Shown here one piece after another: positions 52,981 to 61,911 of a stretch of 64,000 nt of DNA. Below the pieces are notes generated by a model that was not told where the DNA came from, did no database searches, and saw nothing but the letters and a program-made list of their open reading frames with translations. The position numbers and the translations under genes are program-made. Source of the stretch: Sphingomonas zeae. GTDB lineage: Bacteria > Pseudomonadota > Alphaproteobacteria > Sphingomonadales > Sphingomonadaceae. The stretch covers positions 248,001-312,000 of the forward strand of contig NZ_JACIFA010000001.1 of the NCBI RefSeq assembly GCF_014197135.1. Reading direction: 5' to 3'. Each line of letters opens with the position of its first letter. Positions within the stretch are counted from its first letter, which is position 1.

Positions 52981-53598
52981 GTGAATAACGAGCGCGACAG
53001 CTGGCCAGTGCGGCTGATTGGCGCGGCCAGCGAGATCGGTGATCAGCCACAGATGCGGACGATTTGCGGCGCTACGGTCGTGGTCGGTATCGCCCGACGG
53101 GATATGCATCTCGCTGGCGCGGGCTTGAGGATGCTGGCCGCTCACACCCTGGCGACATGGGCCAAGAGCGGGATCAAAGCCGTGATCAACCGCAGGCGCC
53201 CGAAAGACGGTGATGATCCGCGGGTGCGCCAAGGTGATAGCGACCGGCACGAGGATAATTCGTTCCCATCCGGCCACAGCGCCGGTGCGGTCGCGGTCGG
53301 AGAAGCGATTGCGCGGGCATATCCAGATCATGCGGTCGCTGCTCGTAGTGTGGCGCTGTCGGTCTCCGCCGTACAGGTGCCGCGCGGAACGCATTATGCT
53401 GGCGATGTCCTAGCCGGGATAGCCATAGGCCTGATTGCAGAACGTGTCAGCGACGCGGCGATCGATTTGGCGGTACGATGGGCTAGGCGTGGGCTCGCAG
53501 CTCCGCAGCGTATCACTGGTGGTAACGAGGCGACGCCGGCCATCCGTCATACATCGGCACCTTCTTCACCTGTGTTTATTGCATCAACGCATCCATGA
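52981..53598 (+). CDS. PAP2-family phosphatase
   Basis: 205 residues from a GTG at 52981; an ATG at 52921 would add 20 residues. The three phosphatase signatures are in order: KSGIKAVINRRRP, NSFPSGHSAG and VPRGTHYAGDVLAG. Membrane-bound phosphatidic-acid-phosphatase or undecaprenyl-pyrophosphatase type; substrate unknown. Hydrophobic segments are short, so membrane placement is not certain. The 200 bases upstream contain an open frame with a protein-like reading (RFRDRRLLVEQADETC) that I could not assign. Confidence 0.82.
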   Translation: MNNERDSWPVRLIGAASEIGDQPQMRTICGATVVVGIARRDMHLAGAGLRMLAAHTLATWAKSGIKAVINRRRPKDGDDPRVRQGDSDRHEDNSFPSGHSAGAVAVGEAIARAYPDHAVAARSVALSVSAVQVPRGTHYAGDVLAGIAIGLIAERVSDAAIDLAVRWARRGLAAPQRITGGNEATPAIRHTSAPSSPVFIASTHP

Positions 53599-53682
53599 GG
53601 CCTTTATGTCTCATGGTGGCATGGACCCAAGGATCGAGCCATATGACGTCGTGCCTGCACGTCTGCGAGACAAAATGGCTCG

Positions 53683-54219
53683 ATGACGCTGATGGCTAAC
53701 ACCGACCTGCCTGATGGCATCGACGAACGCCATGTCGCACCCATTCGAGGGATTCGGGCACATGCCAGCCCACTCGCGTTCATCGTGCTAGGCGCGACGC
53801 TGGCTATTGCGGCGACTGGTCTTCTTGGCGGCGCGCCTGCGCCCGTAACGTCTGTCTCTGCTCCTGCCGCTTCGTTGGAGCTGAAGGTCGCCCGGCCGCT
53901 ACGCAGCGGCTTATTCTTCGAGACCCACATCCGGGTCACCGCCCGACAAGCCATTGCCAAGCCCGTCATCGGCGTGGACGCATCTCTGTGGCGCGATCTG
54001 ACGATCAACAGTCAGGTACCAGCCCCCGCAAACGAGAGGTTCAAGGACGGCCAGTATCGCTTCGAGTATGGCCCCTTGAAGGCGGGGGAGACGTTGGAAG
54101 TCAAAATCGACGGCCAGACAAATCCGCCGTTGATCGGGCGTGTATCGGGAAGCGTCACGCTTCTGGATGACGACACCCCCCTGACTGAGGCTCATGTGAC
54201 TATTCCGGTCCTACCATAA
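53683..54219 (+). CDS. Single-span membrane protein, unknown function
   Basis: 178 residues, one membrane helix at about 29-48 (ASPLAFIVLGATLAIAATG), then a beta-rich extracytoplasmic domain (FETHIRVTARQAI, LEVKIDGQTN). The TAA stop shares its last base with the ATG of the DUF421 gene, so the two are translationally coupled and likely work together. Not recognised. Confidence 0.75.
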   Translation: MTLMANTDLPDGIDERHVAPIRGIRAHASPLAFIVLGATLAIAATGLLGGAPAPVTSVSAPAASLELKVARPLRSGLFFETHIRVTARQAIAKPVIGVDASLWRDLTINSQVPAPANERFKDGQYRFEYGPLKAGETLEVKIDGQTNPPLIGRVSGSVTLLDDDTPLTEAHVTIPVLP

Positions 54220-54701
54220 TGGACATCGTCCTACGGGCCTCCGTCACATTCGCGGCGCTCTACCTTTTGCTGCGGCTGCTGGGGAAGCGCGAGATCGGCC
54301 AGCTGACGCCATTCGAATTGGTGGTCATCGTGGTGATGGGCGACCTGGTCCAGCAGGGCGTCACGCATAACGACTTCAGCCTCACTGGGTCGATCCTGGC
54401 CATCGCCACGTTCGCCTTCTGGGCGCTGGTGATGAGCTGGGCGACCTATCTTTCACCCAGGCTCGAGACGCTGCTGGACGGCCGACCACAGGTTATCATC
54501 CGGGATGGCGAACTGATCGAGGCGAATCTCCGCCGCGATCGCATCACGCGTGCAGAGGTCGAAGCCGAGATGCGGTTGGCGGGTATCGCCCACATGGATC
54601 AGGTCGCCTGGGCTATCCTGGAGACGCAGGGCAAGATCAGCTTCATCCGAAAAGACGGTGGCGAGGTGCAGCCCGACAACGATGACGCTGGTACTGCGTA
54701 A
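54219..54701 (+). CDS. DUF421 (YetF/YcaP-like) membrane protein
   Basis: 160 residues. Three N-terminal membrane helices with RLLGKREIGQLTPFELVVIV, the DUF421 signature, then a soluble alpha/beta domain (VIIRDGELIEANLRRDRIT). The family is of uncertain function, linked in Bacillus to spore/envelope traits. Coupled to the preceding gene. Confidence 0.9.
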   Translation: MDIVLRASVTFAALYLLLRLLGKREIGQLTPFELVVIVVMGDLVQQGVTHNDFSLTGSILAIATFAFWALVMSWATYLSPRLETLLDGRPQVIIRDGELIEANLRRDRITRAEVEAEMRLAGIAHMDQVAWAILETQGKISFIRKDGGEVQPDNDDAGTA

Positions 54702-54775
54702 CGTCATGCACTCCGTCACGATGGCGGCAACCCCGTCTCGGATAAATCGTTCGGTGGGGGTGTAGGAGAAGACCG

Positions 54776-55135
54776 ATCGCCCATGCCAGCAACGTCGTCT
54801 ATTGCGACGGACCGAACAGCCCCCACGCTTTCGACATCATCCCGCTTCAGCCGCGAAACGGGACCCTGGATGCGAAATGCCCGATCTGTCGGGGATACGG
54901 GCAATGGAACACCGAGATCGATCTCGTCAGCTTCCGGTGCAAGCGAGCAATCTGCGATTATTGCCATGGAGCGGGCTGGATCGAAACGGGCAATGACCCG
55001 GTCGGGCATGCCGACATCGCCATGTCGCCGGAAGGCTATCCGCAATGGGTAATTGCGTATGAGCCGCATCAGGATCCAGATCGGCCTATCTCGGATCCGG
55101 CCGCCCCGCTGTCGCCCAACCAGATCGATCGCTAG
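54776..55135 (+). pseudogene. Zinc-ribbon-like protein gene with no standard start codon
   Basis: A coherent 119-codon reading that would start at ATC (54776), placed five to eight bases after TAGGAGAAG, where an ATG would be expected. It then reads HASNVVYCDGPNSPHAFDII, contains CPICRGYGQW and RCKRAICDYCHGAGW (a CxxC and a Cx4CxxC pair, so probably a zinc ribbon) and ends PLSPNQIDR at TAG 55133. No ATG, GTG or TTG lies in frame before the cysteine region; a stop occurs just upstream. Either the start was lost (ATG to ATC) or AUC is used. Overlapping frames on both strands look like shadows. Function unknown. Confidence 0.6.
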
Positions 55136-55164
55136 CCGTCTTTCTATCGCTCTGGTTCAAGGCC

Positions 55165-55539
55165 TCAGCAAATTCCGCTTGAGCCGGAGATAGCACCGGT
55201 AGACAGGGGCGCAGGGACCGCATTCGCTACCAGGCTTAGCGAATGGGACGCGTTGATCGCCGCCAGAAGATGACAGTGACAGCTGGGGCGACGGCGGAGA
55301 AGACCTTTCATCATTCGCGTGAACACACCGGTCTCATCCCAACGCTTCCACCGATGGTACAGCGTCTTGCGCGGGCCGTACTCGCTGGGTGCATCTCGCC
55401 AGCGCAGCCCATTGCGGTTGACGAATACGATGCCATTCAGGACCCGCCGGTCGTCCACCCTCGGCTGGCCGTGGCTCTTGGCAAAGAATGGCCGCAGCCG
55501 CTCGATCTGCTCATCCGACAGCCAGAACAAGTCGCTCAT
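55165..55539 (-). mobile_element. Truncated IS5-family transposase
   Basis: MSDLFWLSDEQIERLRPFF and the segments VLNGIVFVNRNGLRWRDAP and YGPRKTLYHRWKRW match the N-terminal part (orfA side) of IS5-group transposases. After about residue 80 the sequence (LRRRPSCHCHLL) no longer resembles a transposase, and the catalytic DDE half is missing, so the element is inactive. I did not find its terminal repeats. It marks the right side of the accessory stretch. Confidence 0.8.
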
Positions 55540-55677
55540 CGTCCCTTTATTGACCGTTCCAGCCGGCATTTCGTCCCCCGCCAGCAATCACCTTCGCGGG
55601 AATTGGGGGAACATCAAGGAAACGCCGGGATGAGCGTACCAGAGGGAAGGGGGTGAACGAAGCTGGAACAGGAGGGC

Positions 55678-56358
55678 CTAGCGGCGGATATACCGGAAAT
55701 ACCATACCTCATGTCCCTGGCGGCGTGCCTTGCGTTCATAACGCGTCTCGGGCCAGTCGGCGGGGCGGGTGAGGAAGTCGGCGGGCGTGCGGGCTTGCCA
55801 TTCGAAATCGTCCCGCGCGTTCATGATCATCATCGACCAGTGGCAATAGGTCGGGTCATCGGTCCCTAAGCGAAATTCGCCGCCGGACTTCAACTTGCGC
55901 GCGATGGTGTCGAGCGGGCCGTGGTTCATCATCCGCCGCTTGGCATGGCGCGCCTTGGGCCAAGGATCGGGATGGAGCAGATAGACGCGGTCCAGGCTGG
56001 CATCGGGCAGCCGCTCGATCACCTCCAGCGCGTCGCCCATGTGCAGGCGGACATTGGAAAGGTCGCGGTCGCGGATATGGCCGAGCGCGCCGACCACGCC
56101 GTTGAGGAACGGCTCGCATCCGATGAAGCCGGTACCCGGTGTCGCCTCGGCCTGTCCGGCCAGATGCTCGCCCGCGCCGAAGCCGATCTCGACCTGGAGC
56201 GGCCGATCCTCGCCGAACAGGCGCACGGCGTCGAGCGGCCCTTCCTCGGGCACGCTCAGCGTCGGCAGCATCTCCTCGACCAAAGCCGCCTGGCCCTGGC
56301 GCAGCTTATGGCCCTGACGCCGACCATAAAGGCGGCGGATCGTCGTCGGATCGTTCAT
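55678..56358 (-). CDS. trmB: tRNA (guanine-N7-)-methyltransferase
   Basis: 226 residues from the ATG at 56358 (MNDPTTIRRLYGRRQG). Methylates G46 in tRNA. The SAM-binding motif VEIGFGAGEHL, FIGCEPFLNG, LLHPDPWPKARHAKRRMM and the C-terminal ETRYERKARRQGHEVWYF are diagnostic. The first 45 residues of the open frame upstream overlap the divergent transporter gene and are not counted. Confidence 0.95.
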   Translation of the reverse strand: MNDPTTIRRLYGRRQGHKLRQGQAALVEEMLPTLSVPEEGPLDAVRLFGEDRPLQVEIGFGAGEHLAGQAEATPGTGFIGCEPFLNGVVGALGHIRDRDLSNVRLHMGDALEVIERLPDASLDRVYLLHPDPWPKARHAKRRMMNHGPLDTIARKLKSGGEFRLGTDDPTYCHWSMMIMNARDDFEWQARTPADFLTRPADWPETRYERKARRQGHEVWYFRYIRR

Positions 56359-56422
56359 CGCCGGGCCTTTAGCGCGGGTCGCACAGGGAGCCAAGGGTGG
56401 GGCCGCTCGTTGCCCATGCACC

Positions 56423-57241
56423 ATGGATGACCACGCTTCCAAACCCGATGGCCCCCAAGAACAGGGGAAGGCGCAGAAAGCGGCCGATGCCAAGGACCTT
56501 CACCGTGCGGTGCGCGAGGCGGGGGAGAGCGAACTCGATCGGCCCGCAGGCGCGCTGTTCTGGTCAGGGCTGGCGGCGGGCATCGCGATCCACAGTTCGC
56601 TGATCGCCGAGGGAGCGCTCCATGCGGGGCTTCCCGAGGCGCCCTGGCGCGGGCTGGTCGCCTCGTTCGGCTATCCGGTGGGGTTTCTGGTCGTCATTCT
56701 CGGCCGGATGCAACTGTTCACCGAAAGCACCATCACCGCGATGTTGCCGCTGGTGACGAAGCCGTCGGGCTGGGCGCTCCGGCGGACGCTGCGGCTCTGG
56801 GCCATCGTGCTGGCCGCCAATCTGATCGGCACCGCGCTCGCCGCCGGAATGGTCGCGGCCGGAGCGCTGGGCAGTGCCGAAATCCGCGACGCGATGGTTG
56901 CGGTCTCGGCGCGCATCCTGGAGCTGGACGGGTGGCGGACCTTCGTCAACGCCATCCCAGCCGGGTTCCTGATCGCGGTGGTCGCCTGGATATTGCCCAA
57001 TGGTCGGACCCAGGCCTTCTGGATCATCCTGGCGATCACCTATGTCATAGCCATTGCCGGGTTCAGCCACTCGATCGTTGGCGCGGACGAGGCGTTCCTG
57101 TTGTTGTTCACCGGCCATGTCAGTGTGGGCAAGACCGTGTTCGGCCTGCTGATGCCGGCGATCCTCGGCAATCTGGTCGGCGGGGCGGGGCTGTTCACGC
57201 TGCTGGCGCATGGTCAGGTGCAGGGCGAGACGCGGGAATAA
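56423..57241 (+). CDS. Formate/nitrite transporter family protein (YfdC-like)
   Basis: 272 residues. Six membrane helices after a 45-residue polar N-terminus; the fold and segments FGYPVGFLVVILGRMQLFTE and GFSHSIVGADEAFLLLFTGH fit the FNT family, nearer to the YfdC branch than to FocA. Substrate unknown (formate, nitrite, hydrosulphide and lactate are known for relatives). Inserted between metK and trmB. Confidence 0.86.
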   Translation: MDDHASKPDGPQEQGKAQKAADAKDLHRAVREAGESELDRPAGALFWSGLAAGIAIHSSLIAEGALHAGLPEAPWRGLVASFGYPVGFLVVILGRMQLFTESTITAMLPLVTKPSGWALRRTLRLWAIVLAANLIGTALAAGMVAAGALGSAEIRDAMVAVSARILELDGWRTFVNAIPAGFLIAVVAWILPNGRTQAFWIILAITYVIAIAGFSHSIVGADEAFLLLFTGHVSVGKTVFGLLMPAILGNLVGGAGLFTLLAHGQVQGETRE

Positions 57242-57269
57242 AAAAAGGGGAGCCGAAGCCCCCCTTTTT
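57242..57269. terminator. Bidirectional terminator between FNT gene and metK
   Basis: AAAAAGGGG (57242-57250) pairs with CCCCTTTTT (57261-57269); A and T runs on both sides let it end both convergent transcripts. Confidence 0.88.
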
Positions 57270-57290
57270 CTTTTGCCGATCGCGACAGGA

Positions 57291-58490
57291 TCAGGCGACG
57301 GCGGCCTTGATCTGGTCGACCAGATCGGTCTTTTCCCAGGTGAACAGCGCGCCTTCGGCTTCACGGCCGAAGTGACCGTACGCGGCGGTCTTGGAATAGA
57401 TCGGCGCGTTCAGCTTCAGATGCTCACGAATGCCCTTGGGCGTCAGGCGAACGAGCTTGGGCAGCGCGGTTTCCAGCTTGGCTTCGTCGACGGTGCCGGT
57501 GCCGTGCAGGTCGACATAGACCGACAGCGGCTCGGCGACGCCGATCGCGTAGGACAGCTGGATGGTGCAGCGCTTGGCCAGACCGGCTGCCACGACGTTC
57601 TTGGCGAGGTAGCGCGCGACATAGGCGGCCGAGCGGTCGACCTTGGTCGGGTCCTTGCCGCTGAACGCACCGCCGCCATGCGGGGCCGCGCCGCCATAGG
57701 TGTCGACGATGATCTTGCGGCCCGTGAGCCCTGCGTCACCGTCCGGGCCGCCGATTTCGAACAGGCCGGTCGGGTTGACGTAGATCTGCTTCTCGTCCGG
57801 CAACCAGCCTTCGGGCAGCACGTCTGCGAGGACCGACTTCACATAGTCGCGAAGCTTGGCCTGGCCGGCCTCGTTGGACAGCTCGGCCGAATGCTGGGTC
57901 GACACGACGATCGCGGTCGCGCGGACGGGAACACCATTCTCATACTGCAACGTCACCTGGCTCTTGGCGTCCGGCTCCAGGAAGGAGGCCGTGCCGGAAT
58001 GGCGGTCGGCCGCCATCTTTTCCAGGATCTTATGGCTGTAATAGAGGGTGGCGGGCATCAGGCCGGGGGTCTCATCGGTCGCGTAACCGAACATGATGCC
58101 CTGGTCGCCGGCGCCTTCGTCCTTGTTGCCGCTCTCGTCCACGCCCATCGCGATGTGCGCCGACTGGGCGTGCAGGTTGTTCGAGAAGTCGAACGTCTGC
58201 CAGTGGAAGCCCGACTGCTCGTAACCGATGCGCTTGACGGTATCGCGCACGGTCTGCTCGATCTCTTCCAGCGCGCCTTCGGCCCACTGGTCGTTCTCGA
58301 ACACGCCCTTGCAGCGGATTTCACCCGCCAGCACGACCTTGTTGGTGGTGGTCAGGGTTTCGCAGGCGATGCGCGCTTCCGAATCCTTGGACAGGAACAG
58401 GTCGACGATGGCGTCGCTGATCTGGTCTGCGACCTTGTCGGGGTGACCTTCGGAAACCGATTCCGAGGTGAAGATGTACGAGTTCCGCAT
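57291..58490 (-). CDS. metK: S-adenosylmethionine synthetase
   Basis: 399 residues from the ATG at 58490 ([22 protein letters not shown]). Makes SAM from methionine and [31 protein letters not shown], and [19 protein letters not shown] are the family signatures. An ATG 12 bases earlier is possible. A 20-bp palindrome lies 17 bases upstream. Follows lnt on the same strand by 41 bases. Confidence 0.97.
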   Translation of the reverse strand: MRNSYIFTSESVSEGHPDKVADQISDAIVDLFLSKDSEARIACETLTTTNKVVLAGEIRCKGVFENDQWAEGALEEIEQTVRDTVKRIGYEQSGFHWQTFDFSNNLHAQSAHIAMGVDESGNKDEGAGDQGIMFGYATDETPGLMPATLYYSHKILEKMAADRHSGTASFLEPDAKSQVTLQYENGVPVRATAIVVSTQHSAELSNEAGQAKLRDYVKSVLADVLPEGWLPDEKQIYVNPTGLFEIGGPDGDAGLTGRKIIVDTYGGAAPHGGGAFSGKDPTKVDRSAAYVARYLAKNVVAAGLAKRCTIQLSYAIGVAEPLSVYVDLHGTGTVDEAKLETALPKLVRLTPKGIREHLKLNAPIYSKTAAYGHFGREAEGALFTWEKTDLVDQIKAAVA

Positions 58491-58506
58491 TCCCGTCCTC
58501 ATAAGG

Positions 58507-58526
58507 ATATAAAGATAGCTTTATAT
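58507..58526. promoter_or_regulatory. Palindromic operator-like site upstream of metK
   Basis: ATATAAAGATAGCTTTATAT: 8-bp arms ATATAAAG/CTTTATAT around four bases, AT-rich in a GC-rich region, sitting between the lnt stop and the metK start. It resembles, from memory, sites of the ArsR-type SAM/SAH-cycle regulator SahR. No SAM riboswitch fold is apparent in the 41-base gap. Confidence 0.6.
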
Positions 58527-58531
58527 GTCCT

Positions 58532-60070
58532 CTAGCGGCGACGGCGGCGTATGGCAACGCCGATCGCGGCCAGCGCCATGGCGATCAAGAGGGCAAGCAT
58601 ATTGCCGACCCGTGAAAAAACCGTTGGCGGCAGCGCGGCGGGCAGGGGGGCCTGGGCTGCGCCCGCCGTCTCGTGCGGGACGGTGGCGATCAGGCGGCCG
58701 TCGGCGGCGATGATCGCCGAGATGCCGGTGGGCGTCGCGCGGATGATCGGCAACCCCTCCTCGATCGCGCGCATCCGCGCCTGGGCCAGATGCTGGGGCG
58801 GACCCCAACGGCCGAACCAGGCGTCGTTGGACGGGTTGAAGAGCAGGCGCGGCCGATGCGCCTCGTCGACCACCTGGCCGGAGAAGATGATCTCATAGCA
58901 GAGCTGCACCCCGACCGGCCCGAAGCCGGGCACGCGCAGATTGCGGGGGCCGGGGCCGGGGGTGAAGTCCATGTCGCCGGGAACCAATCGCGCCAGGCCC
59001 AACGGCTTGAGCAGCCACGGCATCGGCAGATATTCGCCATAGGGGACCAGATGCGCCTTGTCATAGCGGCCGGTGATCTCTGTGCCGGGACTGATCGCGA
59101 ACACGCTGTTGGTGGCGCTGCTCACCCGCGCGCGATCGGATGAGAAAAGCAGCGCGGTCCCCCCGACCAGCGCGGTGTCGCGCGGGCCGAGCACGCGGGC
59201 AATCTGGCGGCGCGTCCATGCGGGCGGCGCATAGTTGAACCCGAAATAGGCCCAGTCCGGATAGCCCTCCTCGATCATGTCGCGCACGACGCCTTCGGGC
59301 CAGACGACCAGGCGAGGGCGGGGGCCGGGCCGCCCCGACAGCTGGGTCAGCCGTTCGAGCAGCAGCGGCCCGTCGCTCTGCCCGCGCTGGTCCTGGCTGA
59401 CATTGGGCTGGACCACGCGGACCAGCGGCGCGTCGGCGGCGGGCTCGGGCGCACGCGTGAGGGGGGCGGACAGCGCGGCCAGTCCGGTTGCGGGCACCAT
59501 CACCGCCGCCAGATGCCAGCGCCGCCGAAGCGCCAGCCAGATCGCGCCCGCCAGTACTACCGTCAGCCCCGACAGCGCATAGGTGCCGACAAAGGCGCTC
59601 ATCCGCGCCACGCCGATCACCGGCAGCCATGCGACCGACAGCGGGTCCCAGGCATAGCCGGTGAACAGCCGTGCGCGCAGATACTCGGTCGCGATCCACG
59701 CGGCCCCGAAGATCAGCACATATGCCGCATCAGGCCGCCGCCCGCGCAACCGCCACGCGACACCCGCCGCCGCCATCGGAAAGATCGCCAGATAGAGCGC
59801 CAGCCCCACCGCCGCAAAATACCCCAGGACGGGGGGCATCTTGTCCTGAAAGTCGAAGGCGTGCTGGAACCAGTTGTTGTTGACGGTGAAATGCCCGACC
59901 CCGAATGCCCATCCCCGCCACAACGCAGCCCGGATGGAGGGGGCGTCATGGACCAGCGCCAACAGGACGATGAGGCCGACGAGCAGCAACGGCCAGAGAT
60001 CGAGCGGCGCGAAACCGCAGGCGGCGACGGCCCCGGCGATCAGGGCGATAAGAGCGGGATATCGGGTCAC
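58532..60070 (-). CDS. lnt: Apolipoprotein N-acyltransferase
   Basis: 512 residues. Adds the third acyl chain to lipoproteins in the inner membrane. About six N-terminal helices, then a nitrilase-like domain with the catalytic triad: E in VVWPEGVV, K in YDKAHLVPYGEYLP, C in VGVQLCYEIIF. A final C-terminal helix precedes RRRRR. The stop is 41 bases from metK. Confidence 0.95.
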   Translation of the reverse strand: MTRYPALIALIAGAVAACGFAPLDLWPLLLVGLIVLLALVHDAPSIRAALWRGWAFGVGHFTVNNNWFQHAFDFQDKMPPVLGYFAAVGLALYLAIFPMAAAGVAWRLRGRRPDAAYVLIFGAAWIATEYLRARLFTGYAWDPLSVAWLPVIGVARMSAFVGTYALSGLTVVLAGAIWLALRRRWHLAAVMVPATGLAALSAPLTRAPEPAADAPLVRVVQPNVSQDQRGQSDGPLLLERLTQLSGRPGPRPRLVVWPEGVVRDMIEEGYPDWAYFGFNYAPPAWTRRQIARVLGPRDTALVGGTALLFSSDRARVSSATNSVFAISPGTEITGRYDKAHLVPYGEYLPMPWLLKPLGLARLVPGDMDFTPGPGPRNLRVPGFGPVGVQLCYEIIFSGQVVDEAHRPRLLFNPSNDAWFGRWGPPQHLAQARMRAIEEGLPIIRATPTGISAIIAADGRLIATVPHETAGAAQAPLPAALPPTVFSRVGNMLALLIAMALAAIGVAIRRRRR

Positions 60071-60186
60071 GGCGGCAGGATATGGCGCGCCCCTGTGACA
60101 GGAGCAATGCGGGATGTGGGCGGCGGAGGGGTAATTCCATGCCGCAAAAGGTGGAAAAGCGCGCCCCGCTACCCTAGCTTCCCATC

Positions 60187-60618
60187 ATGACCCTGCGCCC
60201 CTTTCACCTCGCCTTCCCGGTCCACGACCTGGCCGCCGCCCGTCATTTCTACGGTGAGATATTGGGCTGCCCCGAAGGCCGCTCGAGCGATCACTGGATC
60301 GACTTCGACCTGTTCGGGCATCAGATCGTCGCGCATCTCGATCCCGCCGCCAAGCCGATCGCCGTCGAGAATGCGGTCGACGGGCATCAGGTGCCGGTGC
60401 CGCATTTCGGCGTCGTCCTGACCATGGCCGACTGGGAGGCGCTGGCCGCGCGCGTCGAGGCGGCGGGCGTGCCCTTCGGCATTGCGCCTTATGTTCGCTT
60501 CAAGGGCCAGCCCGGCGAGCAGGCGACGATGTTCTTCCGCGACCCCAGCGGCAATGCGCTGGAGTTCAAGGCCTTTGCCGATGATGCCATGCTCTTTGCC
60601 ACGGCGATGACCCGATGA
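60187..60618 (+). CDS. VOC-family protein (glyoxalase-like)
   Basis: 143 residues. Two beta-alpha-beta-beta-beta modules; [22 protein letters not shown] and later [16 protein letters not shown], with likely metal ligands H7-like, H in the middle and the final E. Substrate unknown. The stop overlaps the next start (ATGA). Confidence 0.88.
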   Translation: MTLRPFHLAFPVHDLAAARHFYGEILGCPEGRSSDHWIDFDLFGHQIVAHLDPAAKPIAVENAVDGHQVPVPHFGVVLTMADWEALAARVEAAGVPFGIAPYVRFKGQPGEQATMFFRDPSGNALEFKAFADDAMLFATAMTR

Positions 60619-60917
60619 GCGCCCCGATTTCCCTCGATATCCCGCACCAGCTCGGCAAGGAGGGCGTGCGCCAGCGGCTGGACGGCGGCATCGGCAAGAT
60701 AGGCCGCATGATCCCCGGCGGTGCCACCGTCGAGCATCGCTGGGACGGCGACACGATGCACTTCACCGTCGGCGCGATGGGCCAGTCGATCGGCGCACAG
60801 GCGACGGTCTATGCGGACAAGGTTCATGCGGTGGTGAACCTGCCCGCCTTCCTCTCGCTCTTCTCCAGCCAGCTGGAGGCGGTGATCCGGTCCGAAGCGC
60901 CGAAGCTGTTGAAATAG
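60615..60917 (+). CDS. Polyhydroxyalkanoate-system protein (PHA_gran_rgn)
   Basis: 100 residues. [23 protein letters not shown] and [22 protein letters not shown] fit the small putative PHA granule-associated family found near PHA genes. No PHA synthase is in the window, although the esterase at 51.7 kb belongs to the depolymerase family. Coupled to the VOC gene. Confidence 0.85.
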   Translation: MSAPISLDIPHQLGKEGVRQRLDGGIGKIGRMIPGGATVEHRWDGDTMHFTVGAMGQSIGAQATVYADKVHAVVNLPAFLSLFSSQLEAVIRSEAPKLLK

Positions 60918-60919
60918 TC

Positions 60920-61456
60920 GTGATCGCACTGGGCGCGGAGCCTGTCGAGCTGACCGAGGTCGATGCCCCCGCCGTGGCGGACCTGTTTGCCCGTTGTGCT
61001 GACTATTTCCTGATGCAGGATGGCGTGATGCCGGGGCTTGCTGATGCCCTTGCGCTGTTTTCGGACGTGCCACCCGAGAAAGCGGTCGGCGATCAGGTGA
61101 TTATGGGCTGGCGCGATGATGATGGCCTGTACGCTGTCGCGGCAATTCTTCGCGATTATCCTTGCGATGGCACATGGTATCTCGGCCTATTGCTCGTGGA
61201 AGCTACGCGTCGCGGGCGGGGTCTCGGCCGGACGCTCTATAGCGCCATCGCAGCGTGGGCCGAAGCGCGCGGCGCGTTGGACATGCGGCTAGCCGTACTG
61301 GAGGTCAATGCGGCCGGTGAGCGTTTCTGGCGCGCTCTGGGGTTCGAGGAGATTCGTCGTGTCGGCCCTGATCGGTTCCAGGAGAGGTGGCACCGCCGGG
61401 TCGAACTGAGCCGCTCTATGGCAGGGCGCTTTCCGGAACGCGATGCGCTCACCTGA
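60920..61456 (+). CDS. GNAT-family acetyltransferase, GTG start
   Basis: 178 residues from a GTG at 60920, two bases after the PHA-protein stop. Acetyl-CoA motif TRRGRGLGRTLYSAIAAWAE at about 93-112, then VLEVNAAGERFWRALGFEE. Substrate unknown. Confidence 0.86.
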   Translation: MIALGAEPVELTEVDAPAVADLFARCADYFLMQDGVMPGLADALALFSDVPPEKAVGDQVIMGWRDDDGLYAVAAILRDYPCDGTWYLGLLLVEATRRGRGLGRTLYSAIAAWAEARGALDMRLAVLEVNAAGERFWRALGFEEIRRVGPDRFQERWHRRVELSRSMAGRFPERDALT

Positions 61457-61499
61457 CCTTCATCGAAGCGATCAGAAAGCTATCCCCGGGGCGACATGG

Positions 61500-61883
61500 T
61501 CATGGGCGGAATTTATCATAGACACGGGCCTTGATGACGCACGTTCTGCCCCAGGTCTGGCAATTCAGCAGCAGCGCATCGTTTGCCACTCTGTACCAAA
61601 CCTCGCCCTTACCTATGGATAGGCCGAGTGCGGAATGGTTGATAAGCCTATACCGGCGTCGATAAGTACAGTTTTTGGAAAGGCGGTCCTGCTTGCGATA
61701 GTTCAGTCTGGGGCAGTTGGGCGGCCATTCGTAGGCGGCCGCCTGAACTGGCTGATCCATAGCATAGGTCTTCCCCCTTTTCACGCCATGGACATGAGTG
61801 ACGCCAGCCGCGATGCCGATCGCAATCAGAACAAGCACCGTCGAGACGGCGACTTTTGTCGGGATTCCTGTGACGATCGCCAT
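61500..61883 (-). CDS. Membrane-anchored protein of unknown function
   Basis: 127 residues from the ATG at 61883. One N-terminal helix (about 12-32, VSTVLVLIAIGIAAGVTHV), then a basic, cysteine-containing extracytoplasmic domain (WPPNCPRLNY, LSKNCTYRRRY, LNCQTWGRTC). Four cysteines could form two disulphides. Not recognised. Lies 28 bases after the sorbosone-dehydrogenase-like gene on the same strand; its base composition is less GC-rich. Confidence 0.65.
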   Translation of the reverse strand: MAIVTGIPTKVAVSTVLVLIAIGIAAGVTHVHGVKRGKTYAMDQPVQAAAYEWPPNCPRLNYRKQDRLSKNCTYRRRYRLINHSALGLSIGKGEVWYRVANDALLLNCQTWGRTCVIKARVYDKFRP

Positions 61884-61911
61884 GGCAAAGGGGCGCTTCC
61901 TAGAGCGGTGG

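Noticed and set aside
54783..55052. 90-codon ATG-initiated frame overlapping the zinc-ribbon reading
   Set aside because: Composition is serine/arginine-rich and random; the other frame has cysteine pairs and a sensible length.
58491..58531. SAM riboswitch upstream of metK
   Set aside because: Only 41 bases are available and they form one simple AT-rich palindrome, not a riboswitch fold.
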